A stretch of 64,000 nt of DNA, taken from the NCBI GenBank assembly GCA_963802275.1, contig CAWDIB010000003.1, forward strand, positions 190,581 to 254,580. Reading direction: 5' to 3'. The DNA comes from CAZMZW01 sp963802275 (GTDB taxonomy: Bacteria > Chloroflexota > Anaerolineae > Anaerolineales > Anaerolineaceae). Numbering within the stretch: position 1 is the stretch's first letter; every line of letters begins with the position of its first letter. Of this stretch, positions 25,388-34,294 are shown one piece after another. Below the pieces are notes generated by a model, which worked only from the letters and a program-made list of their open reading frames with translations, did no database searches and was not told the DNA's origin. The position numbers and the translations under genes were made by a program.

Positions 25388-25932
25388 TGAATGCCAAAGC
25401 CCGCAATTTGGATATCTTTAAGACGATAGTCTTGCTTTATTGTGTTGCTTTTATTTTTTTCAGGTTCATTTACAGCATTTCACCTCAAGGTGGATTGGCT
25501 GCTCCGCAATCCCAGCTTGCGAACCAACCGGTTGCAACAATTGAATCGGTGCCGACTGCCGCGGCGGATGTTTTACCAGCTGTCAATGAACCTGTAACCA
25601 GTCCACCGCTTGCTGCCGCTGTTTCTGCCCCTTCAGGCATACCGGATTGCCCGCTGGCGGCACCTGCGCGCATCAGTGGGGTGGGTGCCAGGGTCAGGGT
25701 CACCAATGCCCTTATCCCGCTGCGCACAAGTCCGTCTGTTGCTTCTTCTTCCTTCCTTGGACCATTACCGATTGGCACTGAACTGGAAGTGGTTTCTATC
25801 CCGATATGTGAACCATATCTTGAAGGAGCCAACCTCTGGTGGCAGGTACGCACCCTGAGCGGCAAGATCGGCTGGGCGGCAGAAGCGTCTGCAAAAATAC
25901 CAGGTTATTATTATTTACAGCAAATAAATTAA
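25387..25932 (+). CDS. SH3b-domain exported/anchored protein
   Basis: A 181-residue protein with an N-terminal membrane helix (IVLLYCVAFIFFRFIYSI), an Ala/Pro/Val-rich linker (residues about 35-95) and a bacterial SH3 domain (about 105-170: RVTNALIPLRTSPSV, IGTELEVVSIP, WWQVRTLSGKIGWAAE). SH3b domains commonly bind cell-wall peptides. It is coupled to the upstream HhH protein, which puts a cytoplasmic DNA-type fold and a wall-binding fold in one operon. Confidence 0.85.
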   Translation: MNAKARNLDIFKTIVLLYCVAFIFFRFIYSISPQGGLAAPQSQLANQPVATIESVPTAAADVLPAVNEPVTSPPLAAAVSAPSGIPDCPLAAPARISGVGARVRVTNALIPLRTSPSVASSSFLGPLPIGTELEVVSIPICEPYLEGANLWWQVRTLSGKIGWAAEASAKIPGYYYLQQIN

Positions 25933-26061
25933 AAATGTTAATAACTTTTTGGTGAGAGGTCTGGAGTAGTTAATCGAAAAGATATATTTGGCAATCGTCA
26001 GGAATGAAGGATGATTGAAAAATAATCAAAACAGAAGACAGGATTCACTTCTCACCAAAGT

Positions 26062-27096
26062 TCATTCCGGCATAAGAGCCATAAGCAATTCACTGTCCCA
26101 CAAACCATTCTTACAGTCGTAGACCTGGAAATGCGAACAGAATTCCCAATAGACCCATCCGATGTTGCGCTCTTCCGCTGATCGTGCGACAAAAGCTGTC
26201 CATCTCTGTCGGGAATCCGCATCTATTCCTGCAATTGACCCGAATTCATCCATCACCAGCGGCACCTTGTGTTTCTCTGACCAGCGCGCAGCGCGGTCCA
26301 ACTGGTCGGTGATCATCTTCTCTTCCTCACTACTGCCTTTCCAGGTTTTGCCAAGCCATTGCTGCGAATCCACGACCCAGGATGCACCCTGGTGGGTGAA
26401 CTTGAAGGGTTCATAAAAATGAAAAACTGCCACCAGGTTCTCATCCGGCGGGAGCTGCAATTGGTCAAGCCCGGCAATGTTGTTGTAATCCGGACCTCCA
26501 ATGAGGATTTTGCGGTGCGGATTCTTCCAGCGGATCAAGGCGATACTTTCTTTTGCCAGCTGGTTCCAGGTGGTTCCATCCAACCGCTGGTTTGGCTCGT
26601 TTAACAGTTCAAAAAGCAGGGAGGCAGGCGCATCCTGATAATGCTCACTGAGCTGTTCCCAGATGCCCAGATATCGTTCGCGTTGACCTGATGGGTCGAT
26701 CATGATTTCATTGAAATGGTGCAAGTCGAGGATGACGGAAAGTCCGGCCTCTAATCCCTGGTTGATTACTCGGTCCACAAATGCCAGAAAGTCAGGATTA
26801 ATGCGGTATGGCTTTTCCTGATTTGTATGCGCTGAGAAGCGCACGGGAATGCGCACTCCATCAAATCCGGCGGAGCGAATGATCTCAAAATATTTGGGCT
26901 GGATATCCACTCCCCATTCGCCAGGTGTTGGCGCTTCCAATGCATTGCCCAGATTTATTCCCCGCTTGATGATGATATTTCCAAAAGCCGATTGGTTGGT
27001 CATTGCGGATGGCGGGTTTTCAGGTGTCAGGCTGCATTGGTTAAAAACGAATAAGGCGGATGACGAAAACAAAATAATGATGAATGCCTTTTTCAT
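26062..27096 (-). CDS. Glycoside hydrolase family 5 (endoglucanase-like)
   Basis: A 344-residue exported hydrolase with a lipobox-like N-terminus (FVFNQCS). GH5 features: IIKRGINLGNALEAP at the barrel start, DGVRIPVRFSAH, the catalytic acid in ELLNEPN and the nucleophile Glu in VMDEFGS, plus HFYEPF and WVYWEFCS. It probably cuts beta-1,4-glucan. Its ATG overlaps the stop of the BcsA-like gene by four bases, so it belongs to the cellulose-synthase operon, in the place that GH8 BcsZ holds in Proteobacteria. Confidence 0.93.
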   Translation of the reverse strand: MKKAFIIILFSSSALFVFNQCSLTPENPPSAMTNQSAFGNIIIKRGINLGNALEAPTPGEWGVDIQPKYFEIIRSAGFDGVRIPVRFSAHTNQEKPYRINPDFLAFVDRVINQGLEAGLSVILDLHHFNEIMIDPSGQRERYLGIWEQLSEHYQDAPASLLFELLNEPNQRLDGTTWNQLAKESIALIRWKNPHRKILIGGPDYNNIAGLDQLQLPPDENLVAVFHFYEPFKFTHQGASWVVDSQQWLGKTWKGSSEEEKMITDQLDRAARWSEKHKVPLVMDEFGSIAGIDADSRQRWTAFVARSAEERNIGWVYWEFCSHFQVYDCKNGLWDSELLMALMPE

Positions 27097-29099
27097 TTCT
27101 TTTTAAAAAGGGTTTTATACCAACGTGTGAATATCATGCCTGTGCTGCGCAGGAAATTCTCACTTTTTGTATCGAAGCGCCCATACCCGCTTTGCTGCTG
27201 GTCAAAGATGAAATTGACCAGGCGGTTTTTTTGCTCGCGAGATTCCCCTTTGAATTTGACGATGATTTTCTTGCCCCAGGCACGGCTGCGGTAAATGGTT
27301 CCATCAAGCTCCAGCAATCCATTTGGGTCTGAAAACAAAACATGGCTGCCCTCAAAATCGTCAGCGTGTTCCAACGGCACCATTGGTTCCACGGCACAAC
27401 TCAGCAAAGAAATATCAACGAGTTTTACCGGGAGAGTTTTTCCATCCTGGAAGGTCATGGTTAACGGAGTTTGAGATGGAAACCTCTCAGATTCGCGGAA
27501 GCGTTGTTTTTCAAAACATACCATGATGGAAGCGAAGACGCCCATGAGGTTATACAGCAGCCAAAACAAGTTCACCAGGTAAACCGGAATCATGTAATTT
27601 ACATCAGTGAGCATTTTTCGGATGCCGAATCCCAATGCGATCAGACTGATACCAGCGATGAGGAGATGCGGCCAGCCCACCTTGAAGGCAAAATGAGTTT
27701 TATTGGAGGCACTATCCTTGGGGGTTACCGAAAATTTCACCTTTTGGGATAAAAACAGTTCGGATAAGGCTGAAACGAGAAGAAAAGGAGCCAGCGCGGT
27801 TTCGTAGATATGCGCCCAGACATAGGTTCGGCTTTTATGGTTGAAAAGAGAAAAAAGTAATGAAGCGATGAAGTATGTGGGAGCGAAAAACAGCAGCATG
27901 GTGAAAACATCTGCAAAAAAAACCGGCACACTGGTGAGGAGGAACAGGATTGGGCCGATGATGTAAACAATTTTTTGCAGGCCAAAGAACCAGTACAGCA
28001 CCCCGTCGAAATAAATCAACCGCTGCATAAAGCTGAGTCCGGGTAATGTCAATGGATTCCATTTCTTAAGCACCTGGATGTTACCGCGGCACCAGCGGTC
28101 ACGCTGCACAACGTAATCTGCAAATGAGGTGGGAGAAAGCCCCATTGCCAGCGTCTCATTGATGAAGATGGTTTGCCATCCCCTGGCTTGCAGCAGCATG
28201 CTGGTGGCCATGTCTTCGGTGATGGTTCCGACCGGGATACCCCCGATTGCTTCAATCGCCGACCGGCGAAAAACGGCATTGCTGCCGACATTTAAGACTG
28301 CGTTAAAAATGCTGCGGCGGGTAAGGACTTCGCGCATAAAGAAGTCCTGTTCATTTGGAATGCTGTCGTAAAGCTGCAAATTATTCTGGAAAGGATCCGC
28401 GTTGTAAAATACCTGGGGGGCTTGTACCAGCGCCATCTTTGGATCATCAAAGTAGCCAACCGTTCTTTCCAAAAAAGTGCTTTTGGGAATCATATCCGCA
28501 TCCAGCACCACGAACAGCTCCCCGCTGGCGTAGTGCTGGAGACAATTGTTCAAGTTGCCGGCTTTGGCATGAAGATGCTCTTTGCGCACAGACCAGACCG
28601 CGCCATATTCTTCCGCCAGCTGCTGGACCTCGCTTCGGCTGCCGTCGTCACAGATAAAAACTTTGTATTTATCCCTGGGATATTTCTGGCTGGTTGCTGC
28701 GGCCACTGTGTTACGCAAGACTTCTACAGGCTCATTGTAGGTAGCAATAAGAATGTCCACTGTCGGCAGGATATTAAGATCTGCCAGGGTCTTGGTTTTC
28801 AGCTGGTAATCTTTGAGGAACATTATACGGTGCGTGGTGGATTGAATGAAAGCCAGGAATTCCGCCAGGAATAAGAGAATGCCAAAAATAAAACCAGCCG
28901 CATTTTGAGTCGGAATGGTAAAAAGTAACCGCCAGGTCATATAAATAACCTGCACCAGCATGGCCAGGGCGACGAAATATTTGAGCAATTTGCGCTCTTT
29001 TTGCACCGTCCACCCAAAAATTGAGATGCCAAGCAGGATACTAGCCAAGGCCAGAATCTTTTCACCAATTACGATCAGGTCAAGTGTATTTCCTAACAT
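27093..29099 (-). CDS. bcsA: Cellulose synthase catalytic subunit, BcsA-like
   Basis: A processive GT2 membrane glycosyltransferase (668 residues) that would build and export beta-1,4-glucan from UDP-glucose. Visible in order: two N-terminal helices, ILIATYNEPVEV, CDDGSR, the DxD motif in VVLDADMIPK, NVGSNAVFRR (in place of FFCGS), the TED motif, and QRDRW (QxxRW). Further membrane helices and a C-terminal PilZ-like region (about 555-640) follow. The PilZ RxxxR is present (RESER), but the second motif reads DISLLS where DxSxxG is expected. It lies between the ectodomain protein and GH5 in a minus-strand operon. Confidence 0.93.
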   Translation of the reverse strand: MLGNTLDLIVIGEKILALASILLGISIFGWTVQKERKLLKYFVALAMLVQVIYMTWRLLFTIPTQNAAGFIFGILLFLAEFLAFIQSTTHRIMFLKDYQLKTKTLADLNILPTVDILIATYNEPVEVLRNTVAAATSQKYPRDKYKVFICDDGSRSEVQQLAEEYGAVWSVRKEHLHAKAGNLNNCLQHYASGELFVVLDADMIPKSTFLERTVGYFDDPKMALVQAPQVFYNADPFQNNLQLYDSIPNEQDFFMREVLTRRSIFNAVLNVGSNAVFRRSAIEAIGGIPVGTITEDMATSMLLQARGWQTIFINETLAMGLSPTSFADYVVQRDRWCRGNIQVLKKWNPLTLPGLSFMQRLIYFDGVLYWFFGLQKIVYIIGPILFLLTSVPVFFADVFTMLLFFAPTYFIASLLFSLFNHKSRTYVWAHIYETALAPFLLVSALSELFLSQKVKFSVTPKDSASNKTHFAFKVGWPHLLIAGISLIALGFGIRKMLTDVNYMIPVYLVNLFWLLYNLMGVFASIMVCFEKQRFRESERFPSQTPLTMTFQDGKTLPVKLVDISLLSCAVEPMVPLEHADDFEGSHVLFSDPNGLLELDGTIYRSRAWGKKIIVKFKGESREQKNRLVNFIFDQQQSGYGRFDTKSENFLRSTGMIFTRWYKTLFKKK

Positions 29100-29114
29100 T
29101 GCAGCCTGCCTGGT

Positions 29115-30281
29115 TTATTTCATGCGTCGCTGAAAGAGGGAAAGAAGTATGAGGATAATGATGAGGGCAGCGATGATCAGTGAGACAAACAAGGGCCGGT
29201 TGACAACTGCCCATGTTTCAAAAGAAGTTGAAAAGCGCTCATACGCAGCGGGGGTGGCTTCGACCGGCATCTGCTGGGTGCCTGGTGTTGGCGATTGGTG
29301 CTCGCTGCCTGCCAGTTTAACAGTGAATTCGTCCTTTATGGTGATATTAAGAGCGGAGTAGATGGCAGTGAGGATCACCTGGCTGCTCTTGGTTCCTGAT
29401 GGAATGAACAATCCCCCGACCTCATCAATTCTGACGGCTGAATCCGCCGGTTTCGTGACCGCCCAAGCTGCCTTTACTTCTATTGATGTGTTGGTTGCTG
29501 AAGAATGAATGTGAGCGGCGTACTGTTCGCGGTGTTCACCACTTGTGGGTATCTGGATTTGAGGCGAGCCCTGGATGAACAGAGTAAGGTAATCACCCTG
29601 GGCAAGCACCTCAAAATCATCAATCCAGAAACTGCGTGGAAAATCGTCGCTGATGTTGACCGCAAAAGCATATGATTCAATCCGTTTGAGGTCCATTTGC
29701 TTGTTTCCGCGTGCGGTGTTCCAATCCGGAACAGCAAAATTGCTGAACGGCACAATCACAAAACCCACAAAAGCAGCCGGAATGGGCAGATTGCCGTATT
29801 CGATATTTTGCTGGCGCAGGGTGCCCTCTTCAGACTGCAGGTAGAATTTGCCATTACCGGAAATAGCCCAATATTCGTTGTACTCCTCTTTAAAATTTAA
29901 AGAAAGTAATAATGGTTTTATTGTTGAATTGGCAACCCAAAACCGGATGCCTGTGGCACGCGACCAGTTGCGTTGTAAAAGCGGCACAACATGATAAATA
30001 GAGCCGTTGATTGAATTGTTGGTGGGGTGAGGGGAAACGATTTCAACCAGCAGCGACTGTTTGCCTGAGTGCGCCAGGTTTTTTTGCAGCCTTGCCTTGA
30101 GGGTGGCGCCATCTTCCCAAACGATGTATGCTTTTTGAATATTGTGGTCGCTGGTGTATTTTTCAAAATCATCCTGGTAAACGGGAATAGCTGATTCTTT
30201 CGGAAAGGGGATGAATGCCATTGAAACGACCAGGATTATGCTTAATAATAATAAGGTTGAATAGATCCTATTAATTTGCAT
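29115..30281 (-). CDS. Membrane-anchored ectodomain protein, possible BcsB-like partner
   Basis: A 388-residue protein with an N-terminal signal/anchor helix (IYSTLLLLSIILVVSMAFIPF), a large extracytoplasmic beta-rich part and a C-terminal membrane helix (LFVSLIIAALIIILILLSLF) ending RRMK. The region around 35-230 resembles CBM11/CIA30-type carbohydrate-binding jelly rolls (YQDDFEKYTS, GIRFWVANS, RSFWIDDFEVL). It is 15 bp upstream of bcsA. No canonical BcsB is present, so this protein may fill the periplasmic/outside guide role; that is inference from position and topology. Confidence 0.65.
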   Translation of the reverse strand: MQINRIYSTLLLLSIILVVSMAFIPFPKESAIPVYQDDFEKYTSDHNIQKAYIVWEDGATLKARLQKNLAHSGKQSLLVEIVSPHPTNNSINGSIYHVVPLLQRNWSRATGIRFWVANSTIKPLLLSLNFKEEYNEYWAISGNGKFYLQSEEGTLRQQNIEYGNLPIPAAFVGFVIVPFSNFAVPDWNTARGNKQMDLKRIESYAFAVNISDDFPRSFWIDDFEVLAQGDYLTLFIQGSPQIQIPTSGEHREQYAAHIHSSATNTSIEVKAAWAVTKPADSAVRIDEVGGLFIPSGTKSSQVILTAIYSALNITIKDEFTVKLAGSEHQSPTPGTQQMPVEATPAAYERFSTSFETWAVVNRPLFVSLIIAALIIILILLSLFQRRMK

Positions 30282-30444
30282 GCCAGATTTCCTTTATTAA
30301 CCCATTTTTTATGCCAAGGTTTTATAGCTTTGAAAAGTCAATGAGTATATATATTCTCGCAATAATTATGCCAATGATCCATAAGGTCTGCCTGGCGGAA
30401 TGATTGCAAAATTGATAATGCCTCAATTAATGAAAGGGCTCTTT

Positions 30445-30996
30445 TTATCTCTTCGCCCAGCTTTTTGGTATGGGCAGCGTTGGATTTTCCAGCCGGTCCA
30501 CCGCCTTGGCTGCCCTGGTGCGGACCGCTGTGCTGCTCACCTTGCACAGCGGCTGCAATGCCTGGATGATTTCTACTGCTCTTTGTGGATAACGCCTGCC
30601 CAGGATGCATAAACCGGAAATCGCCCAGCTCAGCACGAACGCGCTGTCATCCTCCAGGCAGGTGAGCATGACGTCAATGATCTGATCCAGATTACTAACA
30701 TTTGCCATGTCAGTCAGCAGCATTACCAGGTGCCAGCGTGCCATGGGCAGCGGGTCATCCACCGCTTGCTGCACGATTTGCTCGAAGTGGGGAGAGAACC
30801 AATTCGGGTGAATGCACGCCACCTTTTCCAAAGCGTGTGCCGACCGTCCGCGGATGACATCCTCGGGTGCGCTCAATCCTTCCATCAGCAATTGGAATCG
30901 ATCAGGGTGTCGCAAAACATCATCCGCCACCTCGTCCGCCCGCCCATCGGAGATCAGGCTGCCGCCTTTGAGCTTGTCAAGGATTGGATTAGCCAT
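30445..30996 (-). CDS. HEAT-repeat protein
   Basis: A 183-residue all-helical protein with four to five HEAT-like repeats (for example DVIRGRSAHALEKVACIHP, MARWHLVMLLTDMANV, AFVLSWAISGLCILGRRYP, TAVRTRAAKAVDRLENP). HEAT proteins are binding scaffolds; the partner is unknown. It ends near residue 183 with SWAKR and stands alone upstream of the cellulose operon region. Confidence 0.8.
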   Translation of the reverse strand: MANPILDKLKGGSLISDGRADEVADDVLRHPDRFQLLMEGLSAPEDVIRGRSAHALEKVACIHPNWFSPHFEQIVQQAVDDPLPMARWHLVMLLTDMANVSNLDQIIDVMLTCLEDDSAFVLSWAISGLCILGRRYPQRAVEIIQALQPLCKVSSTAVRTRAAKAVDRLENPTLPIPKSWAKR

Positions 30997-31067
30997 TTCA
31001 GAGCATATCTTTTTCTAAAATTTTATTTTGGATTCACCATGACCAAAACGCATTGACCCGCAGGTTA

Positions 31068-31859
31068 CTACTGCCGGTGTTTCGCCCGGTCATTTTCAAT
31101 GAGGATTTTTATGGCTTCAATGGCTGTTTTGATGGCACGCTGCACGTCGAACAATTCATTAAACTCTTTGATTTCCTCCTCGGTCTCAGGCATATGGTCA
31201 GAACTGCCAGCCATTAACATCACGCCACCCGCTCTCTTACGGTTAATGCTGGCGATGATGAATAGGGTTGCCGCTTCCATTTCAGAGCAAATAGCCCCGC
31301 CAGCCACCCATGCCTTCCAGCGCGCGGCCAATTCATCCGCAATCGGCATTCGCTGCGGCTCCATTTCACCATAGAATGAATCCTTGGATTGGCTGATGCC
31401 CAGGCGGTATGGCAGATTGGCCTTAATCGCCCCTTCTTTTAGTGCGAGCACAACTTCCACATCCGCAATGGCCGGGAATTCGATCGGCAGGTAATGCCGC
31501 GAGGTGCCTTCATCGCGGATGGCAGCCGTGACGACAGCCACTTCTCCCGTCCTCGTACCGGGTTGAATGCCGCCTGAGGTGCCCACGCGGATGAAGGTGT
31601 CGGCGCCGATCTTGATCAGCTCTTCCACTGCAATGGCCGTGGATGGGCAACCGATGCCGGTCGAGGTCACGGTTACCTTCTCACCCAGCAAATAGCCGCT
31701 GTAGGTGCAAAACTCGCGGTTCTGAACGATGAACTGAGGTTCATCCAGGTGTTGCGCGATCTTTTCGCAGCGCCCGGGATCGCCGGGCAGCAGCACATAT
31801 CTGCCGACATCCCCCTTGCGCAGGTGGATATGATGTTGAAGGTCTTTTTCCAATGTCAT
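31068..31859 (-). CDS. udp: Uridine phosphorylase-type nucleoside phosphorylase
   Basis: A 263-residue NP-I family phosphorylase that cleaves a nucleoside with phosphate to base plus ribose 1-phosphate. Motifs: LLPGDPGRCEKIA (phosphate loop), VTSTGIGCPSTAIAVEEL, FIRVGTSGGIQ and the nucleoside-binding CSEMEAATLFI. The ICSEMEAATL block and overall length favour uridine phosphorylase over hexameric purine phosphorylase, which is present separately at 50,058. Together with DeoC and DeoD it suggests nucleoside salvage. Confidence 0.9.
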   Translation of the reverse strand: MTLEKDLQHHIHLRKGDVGRYVLLPGDPGRCEKIAQHLDEPQFIVQNREFCTYSGYLLGEKVTVTSTGIGCPSTAIAVEELIKIGADTFIRVGTSGGIQPGTRTGEVAVVTAAIRDEGTSRHYLPIEFPAIADVEVVLALKEGAIKANLPYRLGISQSKDSFYGEMEPQRMPIADELAARWKAWVAGGAICSEMEAATLFIIASINRKRAGGVMLMAGSSDHMPETEEEIKEFNELFDVQRAIKTAIEAIKILIENDRAKHRQ

Positions 31860-32003
31860 GATGTATATTCCTCTTCTTTTTTCAAAATAGGAGCAGTGGT
31901 TTATTCAATTGAAGAATTTTTATCCTTGTTCTTATTCAAGTCAACTCACTAAAAATATTATGTCGCATCAGCAGAGATGCTGAAAAAATAATGTTCTGAA
32001 AAT

Positions 32004-32717
32004 TTATGGTTTACCGTCCCAAACGCAGCGGAAACCGCAGCCGGCTATATTGTCAATGCCTGCATCCTCAGGCCGCGTGAAACAGCGGTAGGCGCAGCGC
32101 GCATGATTCTGGGTGAAAAAGGAAGACCCACCGCGTAGTGCCCTGAATTTGCCGCCATAGGCATGGCTTTTGTAGCTGGAACCGGGATAGGCCTCGTACC
32201 AGTCGGCGGTCCATTCCTCCACATTCCCTGCCATCTCAAAGACACCGTAAGGGCTTGCCCCGCCCGGATGCGCATCCACCGCTGCTGTTAGGGAGAATTC
32301 GCCCCGATCCCACACCAGGGCATTATCCTCATTAAACATATTACCCCACGGCCAGCGCCGCCCGTCAGTGCCCCTGGCGGCTTTTTCCCATTCCGCTTCG
32401 CTTGGCAGCCGCTTGCCTGCCCATTCGGCGTACATGTTTGCCTCAAACCAGCTGATGCGGTGGACCGGATGATTCTCCAATCCTTTGGGAACTTCGAACC
32501 CGTTCCAGTGCCTGGGTGGCATGGCGCTGGTGGCGTCCATGAAGGCCTTGTATTCCTGGTTGGTGACCGGGTAAATATCAATGTAATAATCTGGAAGGGT
32601 GACCACCCGCTGCGGGCTTTCCGGACCGAATTCCTCGCTGCCCATGATGAATTCCCCGGCAGGGATGAGCACCATTTTTTTCTGGTCGATTTTACTGATG
32701 ATGGTTTTCAAATTCAC
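32004..32717 (-). CDS. Formylglycine-generating-enzyme-like (SUMF1) protein
   Basis: A 237-residue single FGE-sulfatase domain protein. Family blocks: AGEFIMGSEEFGPESPQRVVTLPDYYIDIYPVTNQEYKAF, RLPSEAEWEKAARG, YPWG-like RWPWGNMFNE, GVFEMAGNVEEWTADWYE, ALRGGSSF and GCGFRCVW. Proteins of this family include true sulfatase-activating oxidases, but many are of other function. No sulfatase gene is in the window, so the substrate is open. The start could be GTG 32,717 or the TTG two codons later. Confidence 0.88.
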   Translation of the reverse strand: MNLKTIISKIDQKKMVLIPAGEFIMGSEEFGPESPQRVVTLPDYYIDIYPVTNQEYKAFMDATSAMPPRHWNGFEVPKGLENHPVHRISWFEANMYAEWAGKRLPSEAEWEKAARGTDGRRWPWGNMFNEDNALVWDRGEFSLTAAVDAHPGGASPYGVFEMAGNVEEWTADWYEAYPGSSYKSHAYGGKFRALRGGSSFFTQNHARCAYRCFTRPEDAGIDNIAGCGFRCVWDGKP

Positions 32718-32903
32718 GCTCCTGTTTTTTGAAGGATTAAAATTTGGTTAGGAAATGCCTGGCATATTAAAAAGACACTGGTTGATTCTATTTTAAATCC
32801 AAACACTTCAAAACCCCTGTTTTGCTTTTTCGTATATGGGATGTGTATAATGAAAAATGATGTAATCATCAGATTTATCTTTCACTAAATAAGGAGCCGA
32901 TCT

Positions 32904-33146
32904 TTGAAAGCCATTGATTTTCTTTCTCCTCTCCGACGGTACCACCTGGACCGCGCGACGGAACCGGTGCAGGTCACCCTTGACCCGCATGACCCGGGCG
33001 TCACCCGCGTGCACCTTATTCCACTCAAACCGCGCCTGTGGAAACGCAGCCCGAGCCAGGTGCTCATCAATGGCTGGCACATGTTTCTCATCGGCACCGT
33101 CCTGGGCGGACCTGATGCGTACCTTCATGCTCACCTTGAATCATGA
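32904..33146 (+). CDS. 80-residue protein coupled to radical SAM enzyme
   Basis: An 80-residue Cys-free protein starting MKAIDFLSPLRRYHLDRA, with a strand-rich middle (VTLDPHDPGVTRVHLIPLKPRLW) and a hydrophobic end (VLINGWHMFLIGTVLGG). The TTG start sits seven bases after a strong AAGGAG. Its stop overlaps the start of the radical SAM gene as ATGA, so the two are made together. No family is recognised. It could be a substrate-delivery or partner protein; the PqqD fold is not evident. Confidence 0.7.
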   Translation: MKAIDFLSPLRRYHLDRATEPVQVTLDPHDPGVTRVHLIPLKPRLWKRSPSQVLINGWHMFLIGTVLGGPDAYLHAHLES

Positions 33147-34294
33147 GGCAGAACCCGGTCGAGGCCATCTCCGATGAGCTATTGCAAAGGATTCTTGACC
33201 AGGTGGTGGAGGAGATGCATCGCTTTTACCCCGGTGTTGCTGCTGAGACATTCAAAAAAGACCTTGATGAGATTGTGTCGCTGTTCATCGCGGTAGCCCA
33301 TGGTGGTCCGATTCCTGATAAGCTGCAAACCAATGTGACCTTTGACCAATTGAAAAAGAACATGACCGCCCCCCACCGCATGGACCTGCTCGTCTCGCCC
33401 ATGCTGGTGGGTGAAGAGTGGCAATGTCCGTTGCACTGCCGTGGTTGTTATGCTGCCAGTCAGGCGGGTATGAAGATCGATAAAGAATTGTCCACGGATG
33501 AATGGAAGACCATCATTGACCGCTGCCGTGAGGCCGGCATCCCACAGCTGACCTTCACCGGCGGCGAACCTACTCAGCGGGCGGACCTCGTTGAATTGGT
33601 CCATCATGCTGAGTGGCATGTCACGCGTTTGAACACCAGCGGATTGAATCTAACTGCAAACCTGTGCCGCGACCTGGAAAAGGCCAACCTGGATGGGGTG
33701 CAGGTAACCCTTTATTCTCATGACCATGCCATCCATGACCGGTTGGTGGGCAGTTTGGGCGCCTGGGTGCATACCGTGCAGGGCATTCAAAATGCCCTCA
33801 AAGCCGGTTTGAGTGTCAGCGTCAATACCCCGCTGGTCAAACTCAATGCTGATTATCCCTCCACACTGAAAACCATCAAGAGTCTGGGGGTGAAATATGT
33901 CACCTGTTCCGGTTTGATCACGGCTGGCAAAGCACCTGCTCTTATCAAGGGCGGTGAAGCCCTGGAATCAACTGAACTGCTGGAGGTTTTGCGTAAAGCC
34001 AATCAGACTTCACAATCATTGGGTATGGACCTGACCTTTACCAGTCCCGGCTGGCTGACCAGCGAACAGCTCGAAAGCATCGGGCTCTCCAATCCCATTT
34101 GCGGTGCCTGTCTTTCCAACATGGCGGTCATGCCCAATGGGGCGGTGACTGCCTGCCAGAGTTGGCTGGATAATCCTGATGGTTTTGGTAACCTGCTCGC
34201 AACATCCTGGGAGGAGATTTGGAATCATCCCCAGTGCCTGAAAATGCGCCAAAGCGAACCCGAGGGCTGCCCTTTGCAGGAGAATCTCCAATGA
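33143..34294 (+). CDS. Radical SAM protein with SPASM-like C-terminus
   Basis: A 383-residue radical SAM enzyme. The [4Fe-4S]/AdoMet motif is Cys95-x3-Cys99-x2-Cys102 (QCPLHCRGCYA); FTGGEPTQRADL and LNTSGLNL follow as in the family. The C-terminus has Cys320, 323, 338, 365 and 376 (CGACLSNMAVMPNG, TACQSW), a SPASM/twitch-like set for one or two auxiliary clusters. About 80 helical residues precede the core. Such enzymes usually modify peptides or proteins. It is coupled by ATGA overlaps to the 80-residue protein before it and the Cys-tail membrane protein after it. Confidence 0.92.
   Translation: MRQNPVEAISDELLQRILDQVVEEMHRFYPGVAAETFKKDLDEIVSLFIAVAHGGPIPDKLQTNVTFDQLKKNMTAPHRMDLLVSPMLVGEEWQCPLHCRGCYAASQAGMKIDKELSTDEWKTIIDRCREAGIPQLTFTGGEPTQRADLVELVHHAEWHVTRLNTSGLNLTANLCRDLEKANLDGVQVTLYSHDHAIHDRLVGSLGAWVHTVQGIQNALKAGLSVSVNTPLVKLNADYPSTLKTIKSLGVKYVTCSGLITAGKAPALIKGGEALESTELLEVLRKANQTSQSLGMDLTFTSPGWLTSEQLESIGLSNPICGACLSNMAVMPNGAVTACQSWLDNPDGFGNLLATSWEEIWNHPQCLKMRQSEPEGCPLQENLQ

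Noticed and set aside
30338..30610. 90-codon minus-strand frame at the 3' end of the HEAT-repeat gene
   Set aside because: It overlaps the HEAT gene in another frame, has a Gln/Gly-rich start and no ribosome site.
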